A stretch of DNA of 64,000 nucleotides from Labilibaculum manganireducens (GTDB lineage: Bacteria; Bacteroidota; Bacteroidia; Bacteroidales; Marinifilaceae): NCBI RefSeq assembly GCF_002843385.1, contig NZ_MVDE01000002.1, positions 1 through 64,000 on the forward strand, in the 5' to 3' direction. Under the pieces are notes generated by a model that was not told the origin of the DNA, did not search any database, and saw only the letters and a list, made by a program, of their open reading frames with translations. Positions 18,940-27,021 of this stretch are shown in pieces (position 1 is the first letter of the stretch; each line of letters begins with the position of its first letter). The translations under genes and the position numbers were made by a program.

Positions 18940-19659
18940 ATGAAACAGATTTTGCACATTGCCAGCCGGGAGCTAAGCACCTTTTTTGATTCATTAACAG
19001 CTTATGTATTAATCGTTATTTTTTTAGGATTTAGTGGTTTTTTTACTTGGATTTACGGGGCAGATGTCTTTTTTGTAGGGCAAGCTAATCTCAATACATT
19101 TTTTACTGTTGCTTACTGGAGTTTGTTTATTTTTATTCCGGCTCTTACTATGCGTTCAATTGCGGGGGAATTAAAGGCAGGAACACTTGAGCTCCTTCTT
19201 ACTAAACCCGTGAGCGATTGGCAATTAATTTTTGGTAAGTTTTTGTCCACTTTGCTGCTAATTGCAATAGCTCTGGCTCCAACAGTAATTTATTATTTCA
19301 CTTTATGGGCAATTGGTCCGGTAGATCATTCGGCAATTTTATTGGGATACGTGGGTTTATTGCTTATGAGTATGGTTTATATTAGTATTGGATTGCTTGC
19401 CTCCTGTATTGCCTCCAATCCAATAATTGCTTCTTTAACAGCCTTATCTATAGGCATATTCTTTCACATTATTTTTGATGTGTTGGCTTCGAATTTTGTT
19501 GGTTTCCTTGGGAGTTTCTTTAGTTATATGAGTCTTTCAACTCATTTTGAATCAATATCAAGAGGTGTTGTTGATACAAAAGATCTGATTTATTTCTTCT
19601 CTCTTGTGTTTTTCTGTCTTTTTACGTCAAAAATGATTTTATCAAATCGCAATCTGTAA
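18940..19659 (+). CDS. gldF: ABC permease GldF
   Basis: The 239-residue inner-membrane protein has about six membrane segments, starting with DSLTAYVLIVIFLGFSGFF near residue 15. The segment TMRSIAGELKAGTLELLLTK (residues about 69-88) is the conserved cytoplasmic coupling region of ABC-2 type permeases. It belongs to the GldF family as the membrane channel for GldA. It lies between gldA and gldG with tight spacing (6 and 10 bases). Confidence 0.85.
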   Translation: MKQILHIASRELSTFFDSLTAYVLIVIFLGFSGFFTWIYGADVFFVGQANLNTFFTVAYWSLFIFIPALTMRSIAGELKAGTLELLLTKPVSDWQLIFGKFLSTLLLIAIALAPTVIYYFTLWAIGPVDHSAILLGYVGLLLMSMVYISIGLLASCIASNPIIASLTALSIGIFFHIIFDVLASNFVGFLGSFFSYMSLSTHFESISRGVVDTKDLIYFFSLVFFCLFTSKMILSNRNL

Positions 19660-19669
19660 ATCCTGATTT

Positions 19670-21184
19670 ATGACTAAAAGAAAAAATATAATATACAGCA
19701 GTTTAGTTGTAGCAGGAATTTTAATCATCCTGAATTTTATTTCTTCGGTTTTTTTCTTTCGGGCTGATTTTACCGAGGATAAGAGATATACATTGGATCG
19801 ATCAACCAAACGTATTTTAAGAGAGGTGGAGACACCTATTATAATAACTTTGTATGTGTCTGATAATCTGCCTCCGGACGTTAACAGGACGGTACAGGAT
19901 CTGAAAAACCTTTTAACAGAATATAATAATTACAGTAAGAAGAAAATTGATTTTGAATTTATCAACCCCAATGTGAATGAGGAGTTGGAACAAGAGGCCA
20001 TCGAGGCCGGAATCAATCCAGTGCCGTTGGAAGTTCGGGAAAAAGATCAGATTAAGGTGCAAAGAGTCTTTTTGGGAATGTCTATTCAAGTTGGAGATAA
20101 GTCAGAAATTATTCCATTAATTAAACCTGGAATAGTTATGGAATATACTTTGTCTACCTTAATTAAAAGACTAACCATTAAGGATAAACCTAAAATTGGC
20201 TACATTGTTGGACACGGTGAGCCTGCACTTGGAAAATTGGAACAGGCCATTGCCGAATTATCCATTTTGTACGATGTTAAGCAGATTCATTTGTTATCTG
20301 AGCCTGATCTTTCGAATTACAAGTCTTTGATGTTAATTGGGCCCATGGCAACCATTTCATCAACACAATTATCACGTCTGGATAAATATCTAGCTGGCGG
20401 AGGGAATTTATTTATAGCTATTGAGCGGGTAAACGGAATGTTGAATGATGGAATTGGCGTTTCGGTAAATACCGGTTTGGAAACATGGCTGCAAACCAAA
20501 GGCTTGTATGTAGATGATTCTTTTATTGTGGATAAAAAATGTGGAACCGTAACGGTTCAGCAGCAAGGATATTTTTCCTATCCACAGCAAATTAATTTTC
20601 CTTTTTTGCCTGTGATATCAAAATTTTCAAACCATACGATTACAGATGGTATAGAAACGGTTGTGTTGCAGTTTGCAAGCCCGATTAGTTTCATAGGTGA
20701 TAGTACGATGAACTATCAGCCTCTTGCCTTTACATCCGACATTTCGGGGAAATTAAAAGCACCAATTAGTTTTAATATTGGAAGAATATGGCGTGCACAG
20801 GATTTTCTTTATCCGGATTTAACCGTTGCGGCTACAATAAGAGGAAATATGGGTGGTGAAAAAGAAGCGCGAATTTGTGTTGTAGGTGATGGAAATTTTA
20901 TTGTAAATGGTTTAGGTGCCAGTAAAATTGCTATTCAGAGAGATAATATTAATTTTTTAGCGAATGCGGTAGATTGGCTAAGTGATGATACCGGGTTGAT
21001 GTCGTTAAGAACAAAAGGCGTTTCTTCACGCCCAATAAAAGAAATTACCGATGCCAGAGTTTTCTTTTTAAAATATCTTAATTTCTTACTTCCACTTGTG
21101 CTAATAATTGCATATGGTTTGTTCCGTTTTGAAAGAAGACGAAGGAAGCGAACTAAAAGAATGAAACCTGGTTTTATAAAGTAG
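19670..21184 (+). CDS. gldG: ABC transporter auxiliary component GldG
   Basis: The 504-residue protein has one N-terminal membrane helix (VVAGILIILNFISSVFFF), a large periplasmic part and a second helix near the C-terminus (FLLPLVLIIAYGLFRF) followed by a basic tail. The start RADFTEDKRYTLDRSTKRIL and the motif IGYIVGHGEP are typical of GldG/DUF4350-like substrate-side partners of ABC-2 transporters. It completes the GldA-GldF-GldG unit. The transported substrate is not known for this family. Confidence 0.87.
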   Translation: MTKRKNIIYSSLVVAGILIILNFISSVFFFRADFTEDKRYTLDRSTKRILREVETPIIITLYVSDNLPPDVNRTVQDLKNLLTEYNNYSKKKIDFEFINPNVNEELEQEAIEAGINPVPLEVREKDQIKVQRVFLGMSIQVGDKSEIIPLIKPGIVMEYTLSTLIKRLTIKDKPKIGYIVGHGEPALGKLEQAIAELSILYDVKQIHLLSEPDLSNYKSLMLIGPMATISSTQLSRLDKYLAGGGNLFIAIERVNGMLNDGIGVSVNTGLETWLQTKGLYVDDSFIVDKKCGTVTVQQQGYFSYPQQINFPFLPVISKFSNHTITDGIETVVLQFASPISFIGDSTMNYQPLAFTSDISGKLKAPISFNIGRIWRAQDFLYPDLTVAATIRGNMGGEKEARICVVGDGNFIVNGLGASKIAIQRDNINFLANAVDWLSDDTGLMSLRTKGVSSRPIKEITDARVFFLKYLNFLLPLVLIIAYGLFRFERRRRKRTKRMKPGFIK

Positions 21185-21204
21185 AACGGGTGTAGGAAGA
21201 GTTG

Positions 21205-21279
21205 TTTTATCCCGGCTTCTGGCAATTCCGGGAAAGAATATACCAGAAGCTTATTAGCATATCAATAAATCGGGATAAA
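21205..21279 (+). other. Interleaved inverted repeats downstream of gldG
   Basis: Arms TTTATCCCG (21206-21214) and GCTTCTGG (21215-21222) pair with CCAGAAGC (21243-21250) and CGGGATAAA (21271-21279), giving a 17-bp stem with a 20-base loop and a 20-base bulge. CCCGG (21211-21215) can instead pair with CCGGG (21228-21232). A small TCAGA/TCTGA hairpin at 21284-21298 with T-rich sequence follows and may be the gldG terminator. The rest of the 383-base gap holds no gene. Confidence 0.5.
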
Positions 21280-21505
21280 TAAGTCAGATCGAGTCTGATT
21301 TTATTTATTAATTGCAATTTAATTATATATTCCTTTCCGATCAAAATTTTTTGATTAATGTTTGAATTGTTTGTTGTGATAAAAATGTTGTTGGTCTGCA
21401 AAATATGGATGTACAGCGCTTTTTAGTAGTGTTATTTAAATGGAATTAAAATAAAGACATCTAATCGTTGTTAATAAAACATTTAGTATTGTTAATAAAA
21501 CAACA

Positions 21506-21539
21506 TAAAAAAAACGAAGCAAGTACTTCGTTTTTTTTA
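21506..21539 (-). terminator. Terminator of the parAB-DUF5683-mltD run
   Basis: An ACGAAG-centred stem (AAAAAACGAAG pairing with CTTCGTTTTTT) with a six-base loop lies 29 bases beyond the transglycosylase stop; T-rich on both strands. Confidence 0.75.
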
Positions 21540-21567
21540 TTTTATATTGTTTTAACAGGATTAATTT

Positions 21568-23274
21568 TTAGCTTTTGGGTTGAATCTTCAATTTTTGCCC
21601 CACTTTAAGACTTCCATCATCTTTTATATTATTAATTTTCATAATGTCGGAGTTGGAAATGCCCGGAAATTTCTTGGCGATAGTCCAGAAGTTGTCACCT
21701 CTTTTCACGGTATAATAAATGTATGATTCGTTACTGTTAGCAGTAGGAGTTGATTTCGCACTGGTTTGTGTTGTTGATGCAACTGTTTTGCCCAATGTAG
21801 CTTGTTTCTGACTGTAACTCATTGTATTGAAACTACTATAATAGGATTCTTTTCCTTTAGGAACATACAGCACTAGTTTTTGGCCAACTTTAATTAAGTT
21901 TCTTCTTACGTTATTCCAATATCTGAGATCCGACGTTCTAACGTGAAACCAGGAAGCAATAAGTCCTATGGCATCACCCGATTTTACTTTGTAATACACC
22001 TTGGCTTTATCCTTGGGTGCAACGTGGGCAAACTTTTGGTAACGGTCATTAGGATTTACCACTTTATCTTTCATGCTAAAATAATACTCCTTTTTGTAAG
22101 CAAAAATAGAGTCTTGATTATCTATAAACTTAGAGGTGTATTCCAGAGGGATTTTTAATGCATAACCATTTTTACTGGCAGGTATAATATCAGCTCTGTA
22201 TTGAGGATTTAATTCTCTTAATTGTTCTTTTGAAATGTTGATTACGTTGGCAACCTGATCAAAGTGAAGTTGTTCACTAATAAGCAATGTGTCGCATGCA
22301 ACAGGCAAATTTGATGGTTGCGGGAATAACTGATGCTCTTTGTGGTAATTAAAAGTATAAAGAGCGGCTATAAATGCAGGTACATATCCTCTTGTTTCTT
22401 TTGGTAAATGAAAATAGATATCCCAATAGTTTTTCTTACCGCCACTTCGTCTTATTGCTTTATTAACATTTCCTGGGCCACAGTTGTAGGCAGCAATTAC
22501 CAAATGCCAATTTCCGTAAACCCGGTACATATCCTTCAGATATTTTACTGCGGCATAACTGGCTTTTACAGGATCTCTTCGCTCATCAATAAAAGTATTA
22601 ATGTCAAGCTTATACATTCTGCCGGTTCCATACATAAATTGCCATAAACCACTGGCTCCGGCTCTGGATAGTGCTTTTGGATTTAAAGCCGATTCGATGA
22701 TGGGTAAATATTTTAATTCCTGAGGCAGACCTTCTTTGTCCAAAATCTCTTCGATAATCGGGAAATAATATTCTGACATTCCCATCATCATTTCAACCTG
22801 AGATCTTCTTCTTTGCGAATACAATTCGATGTAGTTTCGCACGATTTTATTGTAAGATAAATCGATTATAGAAGGAATTTGTTCCAATCGTTTGATATAA
22901 ACGGAATCGGGAATTTTTTCTGTTTGAACCGAAATGGAGTCCTGAACGTATTTTCTTGTTTTAAATGTATTTTTTGCGTACCACGAATAAAGCAGACTGT
23001 CTAAGTTGTTTGAGAAGGTTGTATTAATACTGTCATTCAAATCCCAGCGAACATCCACCGGATTAATTTTCAGAAAATCCAAAGAGTCCTTTTCAGTTTC
23101 CTCAATTACATTTACTGCAACTTTCGATAAGGTGTCAATTTCAGAAAGAGTTACTTGTTCAATTTCTGATTCTGTCTTGAATGTCTGTTCCGAACTTGAC
23201 TGTTTGGTAGTGCTGCAAGCAAATGCTGTCCCTAAAAAAATAAGGGGTAAAATATATTGTTTTCTTTTCATCAT
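21568..23274 (-). CDS. mltD: Membrane-bound lytic murein transglycosylase D-like lipoprotein with LysM
   Basis: The 568-residue cell-wall hydrolase cuts peptidoglycan glycan strands. A lipoprotein signal ends in GTAFAC with Cys20 as the lipid anchor. After a linker comes a Slt/MltD catalytic domain (about residues 180-320) with YLPIIESALNPKALSRAGAS (catalytic Glu in IIES), GLWQFM and AAYNCGPGNV. Two LysM repeats close the protein (YYKVKSGDAIGLIASWF near 425 and YYTVKRGDNFWTIAKKF near 520). It is the last gene of a parA-parB-DUF5683 run, an arrangement common in Bacteroidota, so it may be co-expressed with segregation genes. Confidence 0.9.
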   Translation of the reverse strand: MMKRKQYILPLIFLGTAFACSTTKQSSSEQTFKTESEIEQVTLSEIDTLSKVAVNVIEETEKDSLDFLKINPVDVRWDLNDSINTTFSNNLDSLLYSWYAKNTFKTRKYVQDSISVQTEKIPDSVYIKRLEQIPSIIDLSYNKIVRNYIELYSQRRRSQVEMMMGMSEYYFPIIEEILDKEGLPQELKYLPIIESALNPKALSRAGASGLWQFMYGTGRMYKLDINTFIDERRDPVKASYAAVKYLKDMYRVYGNWHLVIAAYNCGPGNVNKAIRRSGGKKNYWDIYFHLPKETRGYVPAFIAALYTFNYHKEHQLFPQPSNLPVACDTLLISEQLHFDQVANVINISKEQLRELNPQYRADIIPASKNGYALKIPLEYTSKFIDNQDSIFAYKKEYYFSMKDKVVNPNDRYQKFAHVAPKDKAKVYYKVKSGDAIGLIASWFHVRTSDLRYWNNVRRNLIKVGQKLVLYVPKGKESYYSSFNTMSYSQKQATLGKTVASTTQTSAKSTPTANSNESYIYYTVKRGDNFWTIAKKFPGISNSDIMKINNIKDDGSLKVGQKLKIQPKS

Positions 23275-23280
23275 TGTTTT

Positions 23281-23940
23281 TTAAAAGGTAATTTGGCATC
23301 TAAAGCCAAGAGAATTGCCCGAAAAAGCAGAATAACTAACCGCTGGTTCTACTTTAATAGTCAAGTCATTGTTCACATTAAAATTGGTAAAATGTGCATC
23401 AACCGCAGCATCAACAATATTTAGTACGTAAACTCCGACCAAAATGATATAGCTAAGATCGCGATCGTGCTTATAAGAGTCTTTACCATTTTGCAAAGTG
23501 GTTTTAAACCAGGTATCTGTACGTGAATCCGTTTCTTCCCAATCATTTTCCAGAATTTTCTGGTAACTATCCGCAGTAGGTTTTTCGGTCACTAGTTTTT
23601 CTTCTTCAGAGAGAGCTTTCCAATCGTAAAATTCAGAAAAATCTTTAAAGCCACTTTTGTATTTTTTATAATTTTTGGTATTCCAGTTAATGGCATAAAC
23701 TGTTACCCCAATCCCTGCGTAAAGAATAGGTATCTTCCAGTACTTTTTGTTGTATGCTTGTCCTAAACCAGGAAATATAACAGAGTACATGGTTGCTTTA
23801 TGAGGAGAATGAACTTTAACAATTGATTCTACCGCTACAGTGTCTGCTTCTACTAATTGCTGAGAAATGGCATTGTTTGACTTGCCAAAAAGCATAAGAA
23901 AGATCAGCCCAAGGATAATTACCAGGCGCAAATTATTCAA
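23281..23940 (-). CDS. DUF5683 family membrane protein
   Basis: The 219-residue protein has an N-terminal hydrophobic segment that could be a signal (LVIILGLIFLMLFGKSNNAI). The family signature region HKATMYSVIFPGLGQAYNKK and WKIPILYAGIGVTVYAINWN spans about residues 48-90. The C-terminal DLSYIILVGVYVLNIVDAAV is a second hydrophobic stretch. DUF5683 is found next to parB and MltD genes in many Bacteroidota; no function is assigned. Six bases separate it from mltD. Confidence 0.82.
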   Translation of the reverse strand: MNNLRLVIILGLIFLMLFGKSNNAISQQLVEADTVAVESIVKVHSPHKATMYSVIFPGLGQAYNKKYWKIPILYAGIGVTVYAINWNTKNYKKYKSGFKDFSEFYDWKALSEEEKLVTEKPTADSYQKILENDWEETDSRTDTWFKTTLQNGKDSYKHDRDLSYIILVGVYVLNIVDAAVDAHFTNFNVNNDLTIKVEPAVSYSAFSGNSLGFRCQITF

Positions 23941-23969
23941 TGTTTAAAATTTTAAAAGTTTCAACTAAC

Positions 23970-24848
23970 TTATGATTTCATTTGATCCAATACTGCTAGG
24001 ATACGTTCTAAATCGTCATCGGATGTAAATGGGATAATGATTTTTCCTTTGCCGTTTTTGGTGCGTTTAAGATCAACTTTTGCACTAAAATGATTGGCTA
24101 AGTGATCTTTTAAAGATTCATACTCTTTAGGAAGCGCTGTCACTTTCTCCGGAGCAGGTTTTTCTTCAGTTGTTTGGTTGAAATTACGAACCAATTCTTC
24201 AACTTTTCGAACTGAGAAATCATTTTCAACGGTTACTTGAAAAATTTCCAGTTGAGTTCTTGGATCATCAACATTTACCAATGCGCGGGCATGGCCCATA
24301 AGTAGTTTTTTCTCGCGAATTCCTTTTTGAATTTCAGCAGGTAGTCTTAGGAGTCGTAAATAATTTGAAACTGTAGAGCGTTTTTTGCCAACACGGTCAG
24401 ATAAACTCTCTTGTGTCAGTTTGCACTCTTCAATTAATCTTTGGTAACTAATGGCAATTTCAATAGAATCAAGATCTTCACGTTGGATATTTTCAACCAA
24501 GGCAAGTTCCAGCATTTTATCATCTTCAGCCAATCGAACGTAAGCTGGAATTTTTGTTAGTCCGGCAATTTTAGCTGCCCGATAACGTCTTTCTCCGGCA
24601 ATAAGCTGGTAGGAGTTATTATGAATTTTTCGAACCGTAATTGGCTGAACAATTCCTAATTCTTTAATAGATTGAGCCAATTCATTCAAAGCTTCCTCAT
24701 CAAATTTGGTTCTTGGCTGATAGGGATTTGCTTCAATTTTTGAGATCTCGATTTCGTTACTTAAATCTTTTTCAGGTCTTGCCTGAACATCATCGATATC
24801 ATTAATAAGTGCTCCTAATCCTCTTCCTAATGCGCTCTTTTTTACCAT
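23970..24848 (-). CDS. parB: Chromosome partitioning protein ParB
   Basis: The 292-residue parS-binding CTPase. The N-terminus KKSALGRGLGALI is typical, the CTP-binding motif GERRYRA lies at 85-91, and ENIQREDLDSIEIA at about 117-130 is the second ParB box. A central helix-turn-helix (LTQESLSDRVGKKRSTVSNY) binds parS, and the last 50 residues form the dimer domain. It follows parA by 15 bases. I found no convincing parS site in the window. Confidence 0.95.
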   Translation of the reverse strand: MVKKSALGRGLGALINDIDDVQARPEKDLSNEIEISKIEANPYQPRTKFDEEALNELAQSIKELGIVQPITVRKIHNNSYQLIAGERRYRAAKIAGLTKIPAYVRLAEDDKMLELALVENIQREDLDSIEIAISYQRLIEECKLTQESLSDRVGKKRSTVSNYLRLLRLPAEIQKGIREKKLLMGHARALVNVDDPRTQLEIFQVTVENDFSVRKVEELVRNFNQTTEEKPAPEKVTALPKEYESLKDHLANHFSAKVDLKRTKNGKGKIIIPFTSDDDLERILAVLDQMKS

Positions 24849-24863
24849 CTTACTATTTCAATA

Positions 24864-25667
24864 TTATTCGCTAATGAGTTTTGCTTTGGTGTTTGTTTTT
24901 GTCAGGTTATTATTTTTCAATAATTCACGAGCCAAATTTAAGTAATTAACTGCTCCGGCCGATTCTGCATCGTAAAGAATTGCTGGTTTACCGTAACTTG
25001 GAGCCTCACCTAGCTTAGTGTTACGCTGAATGATTGTTTCGAAAACCATATCCTGAAAGTGTTTTTTAACTTCACTTACAACTTGATTAGATAATCGTAA
25101 ACGGCTATCATACATCGTCAAAAGAAATCCTTCAATTTCCAAATCCGGATTTAAACGGTTCTGAATAATTTTAATCGTATTCAGAAGTTTTCCCAAACCT
25201 TCCAATGCAAAATATTCACACTGAACAGGAATGATTATTGAATTAGCTGCTGTCAGCGCATTCACGGTAATTAAACCAAGTGAAGGCGAACAGTCAATTA
25301 GAATAAAATCATAATCAGGACTTAATTTTTCAAGAACTTTCAATAAGATTTGCTCACGATTTGCAAGATTCAACATCTCAATTTCAGCACCTACCAAGTC
25401 AATGTGCGAAGGAAGAATATCAAATCCTTCAATCTCGCTATGCAAAATGGCTTCTTTAGGTTCAATTCCATCAACAATACATTCGTAAATGCTTTTTTCA
25501 ATGTTTCGAACATCAAAGCCAATGCCTGAGGTCGAATTTGCCTGCGGATCAGCATCAACAATTAAAACCTTATACTCCAAAACAGCAAGACTTGAAGCAA
25601 GATTTATTGCTGTAGTGGTTTTTCCAACCCCTCCTTTTTGGTTTGCCAGAGCAATTATTTTAGCCAT
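24864..25667 (-). CDS. parA: Chromosome partitioning ATPase ParA/Soj
   Basis: The start at ATG 25667 (MAKIIALANQ) is preferred over the ATG six bases upstream. The deviant Walker A KGGVGKTT is at 11-18, with VDADPQANSTSG and FILIDCSPSLG as the other MinD/ParA motifs. The length (267) is standard. First gene of parA-parB-DUF5683-mltD, with a promoter motif about 50 bases upstream. Confidence 0.95.
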   Translation of the reverse strand: MAKIIALANQKGGVGKTTTAINLASSLAVLEYKVLIVDADPQANSTSGIGFDVRNIEKSIYECIVDGIEPKEAILHSEIEGFDILPSHIDLVGAEIEMLNLANREQILLKVLEKLSPDYDFILIDCSPSLGLITVNALTAANSIIIPVQCEYFALEGLGKLLNTIKIIQNRLNPDLEIEGFLLTMYDSRLRLSNQVVSEVKKHFQDMVFETIIQRNTKLGEAPSYGKPAILYDAESAGAVNYLNLARELLKNNNLTKTNTKAKLISE

Positions 25668-25714
25668 AAACAATTCTGATTACAAGGTTTTATATTATAA
25701 AAATGAACTTGTTC

Positions 25715-25722
25715 CAAAGATA
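25715..25722 (-). promoter_or_regulatory. Promoter element of parA operon
   Basis: TATCTTTG on the minus strand matches TAnnTTTG, about 50 bases before parA. Confidence 0.5.
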
Positions 25723-25882
25723 CTATTTTAAAGCATATTTAAAATTTTGAAGCGATCTAAAATAGTAACAAATGCAAGAGAATTATCAACATATTATAGT
25801 GCTGCAAGGCTAAAACCATAAGGAAACAGAACTCCTTGGGGATGAACGCTTTTCATAATTGAAAAATAACTTGTACGCTTTT

Positions 25883-26884
25883 CTAAAGTTTGTCGATTAT
25901 CTTACTGCTTTCAGCTAAAAGTTGATCTTTGTTAATAGGTACAACAACAGGAATTTCACATACAATTCCTCCTGCAAGGTTCGAGATTGCAGCAATTTGT
26001 CTTGCATTCATACCGGTGGCCAAACACAAGGCCGCAACGCTGATTACAGTATCGCCGGCTCCTGAAACATCAGCAATTTGTCTAACTACTGCCGGAATGT
26101 GTTCGTAGGTTTTTTCATTGCTGATAAAAACGCCTAACTCTGATAAAGTAATAAATAGTTTTTTAATGCCCATCTTATTCTGAAACTTCTTGGCTTCGTC
26201 GAATAATCCTTGAATATCTCCTTTTTCAAGCAGAAGATTGGAACCTTCCACAAATTCTTTGAAGTTTGGTTTGAAAAGGCTTACATTTTTATAGTCGTTG
26301 TAATGACGTTTTTTAGGATCTGCCAAAACAGGAATTGCTTTACTGTTAGCAAGATTGGTGATTTCATCAATCAGGTTTTTGGTGATCACACCTTTGTCGT
26401 AATCTTCAAAAATAATCGCATGAATTTCATGTTTCTCGATTAAGCTTTTGATGTGATCAATAAACTCAGTTTCTATTTCATCCGCTAATTCATGAGTATC
26501 TTCCTCATCAACACGAATAAGGTGTTGGTTGTTGCTTATGAAGCGTGTTTTTACCGTTGTTCTCCGTTTGTTGCTAACAACTATTCCATATTGCTCTTCT
26601 TCAATCTCAGTTAAAAGATTTAGAAATTCTTTGCCTTTTTCATCCTCACCAATTACTGAACAAAGAATAGGGCTTGCACCTAACGATTTGATGTTTAGAG
26701 CTACGTTTGCTGCTCCACCTAATCTGCTTTCGTGTTTAACGCAAGAAACAATTGGTACCGGTGCCTCTGGTGATATCCGATCTACTTTACCCCAAACGTA
26801 GGCGTCAACCATAACGTCGCCGATAACCAGCACATTTAATTTGGAGAAGGATTCGAATGTTTGTTCTAATTCAATTTTATTCAC
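25883..26884 (-). CDS. PfkB-family kinase, D-glycero-beta-D-manno-heptose-7-phosphate kinase type
   Basis: The 333-residue protein resembles the kinase half of HldE (RfaE1): VLVIGDVMVDAYVWGKVDRI near residue 20, then SPEAPVPIV, RLGGAANVALNIKSLGA, and the catalytic anion-hole motif DVSGAGDTVISV near residue 270. HldE proteins often carry a nucleotidyltransferase half; here it is absent, so the ADP-heptose pathway would need a separate enzyme. It acts in the cytoplasm, feeding lipopolysaccharide or glycoprotein heptose synthesis. A neighbouring sugar kinase of the same family with another substrate is possible. Confidence 0.82.
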   Translation of the reverse strand: MNKIELEQTFESFSKLNVLVIGDVMVDAYVWGKVDRISPEAPVPIVSCVKHESRLGGAANVALNIKSLGASPILCSVIGEDEKGKEFLNLLTEIEEEQYGIVVSNKRRTTVKTRFISNNQHLIRVDEEDTHELADEIETEFIDHIKSLIEKHEIHAIIFEDYDKGVITKNLIDEITNLANSKAIPVLADPKKRHYNDYKNVSLFKPNFKEFVEGSNLLLEKGDIQGLFDEAKKFQNKMGIKKLFITLSELGVFISNEKTYEHIPAVVRQIADVSGAGDTVISVAALCLATGMNARQIAAISNLAGGIVCEIPVVVPINKDQLLAESSKIIDKL

Positions 26885-26911
26885 TATTTCCTGGTTTTTG
26901 AATTATGTCAG

Positions 26912-26919
26912 CAAAGATA
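26912..26919 (-). promoter_or_regulatory. Promoter element of the heptose kinase gene
   Basis: TATCTTTG followed by C on the minus strand matches TAnnTTTG, about 28 bases before the start codon. Confidence 0.5.
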
Positions 26920-27021
26920 AACAAATTCGTGTGTTCGCGAATTTTTAGCACATTCCTTATGTATTTTTAACACATTTGGGAAGTTCGATTACAAATTTTA
27001 AATGCCTGAAACCGATGTCGT

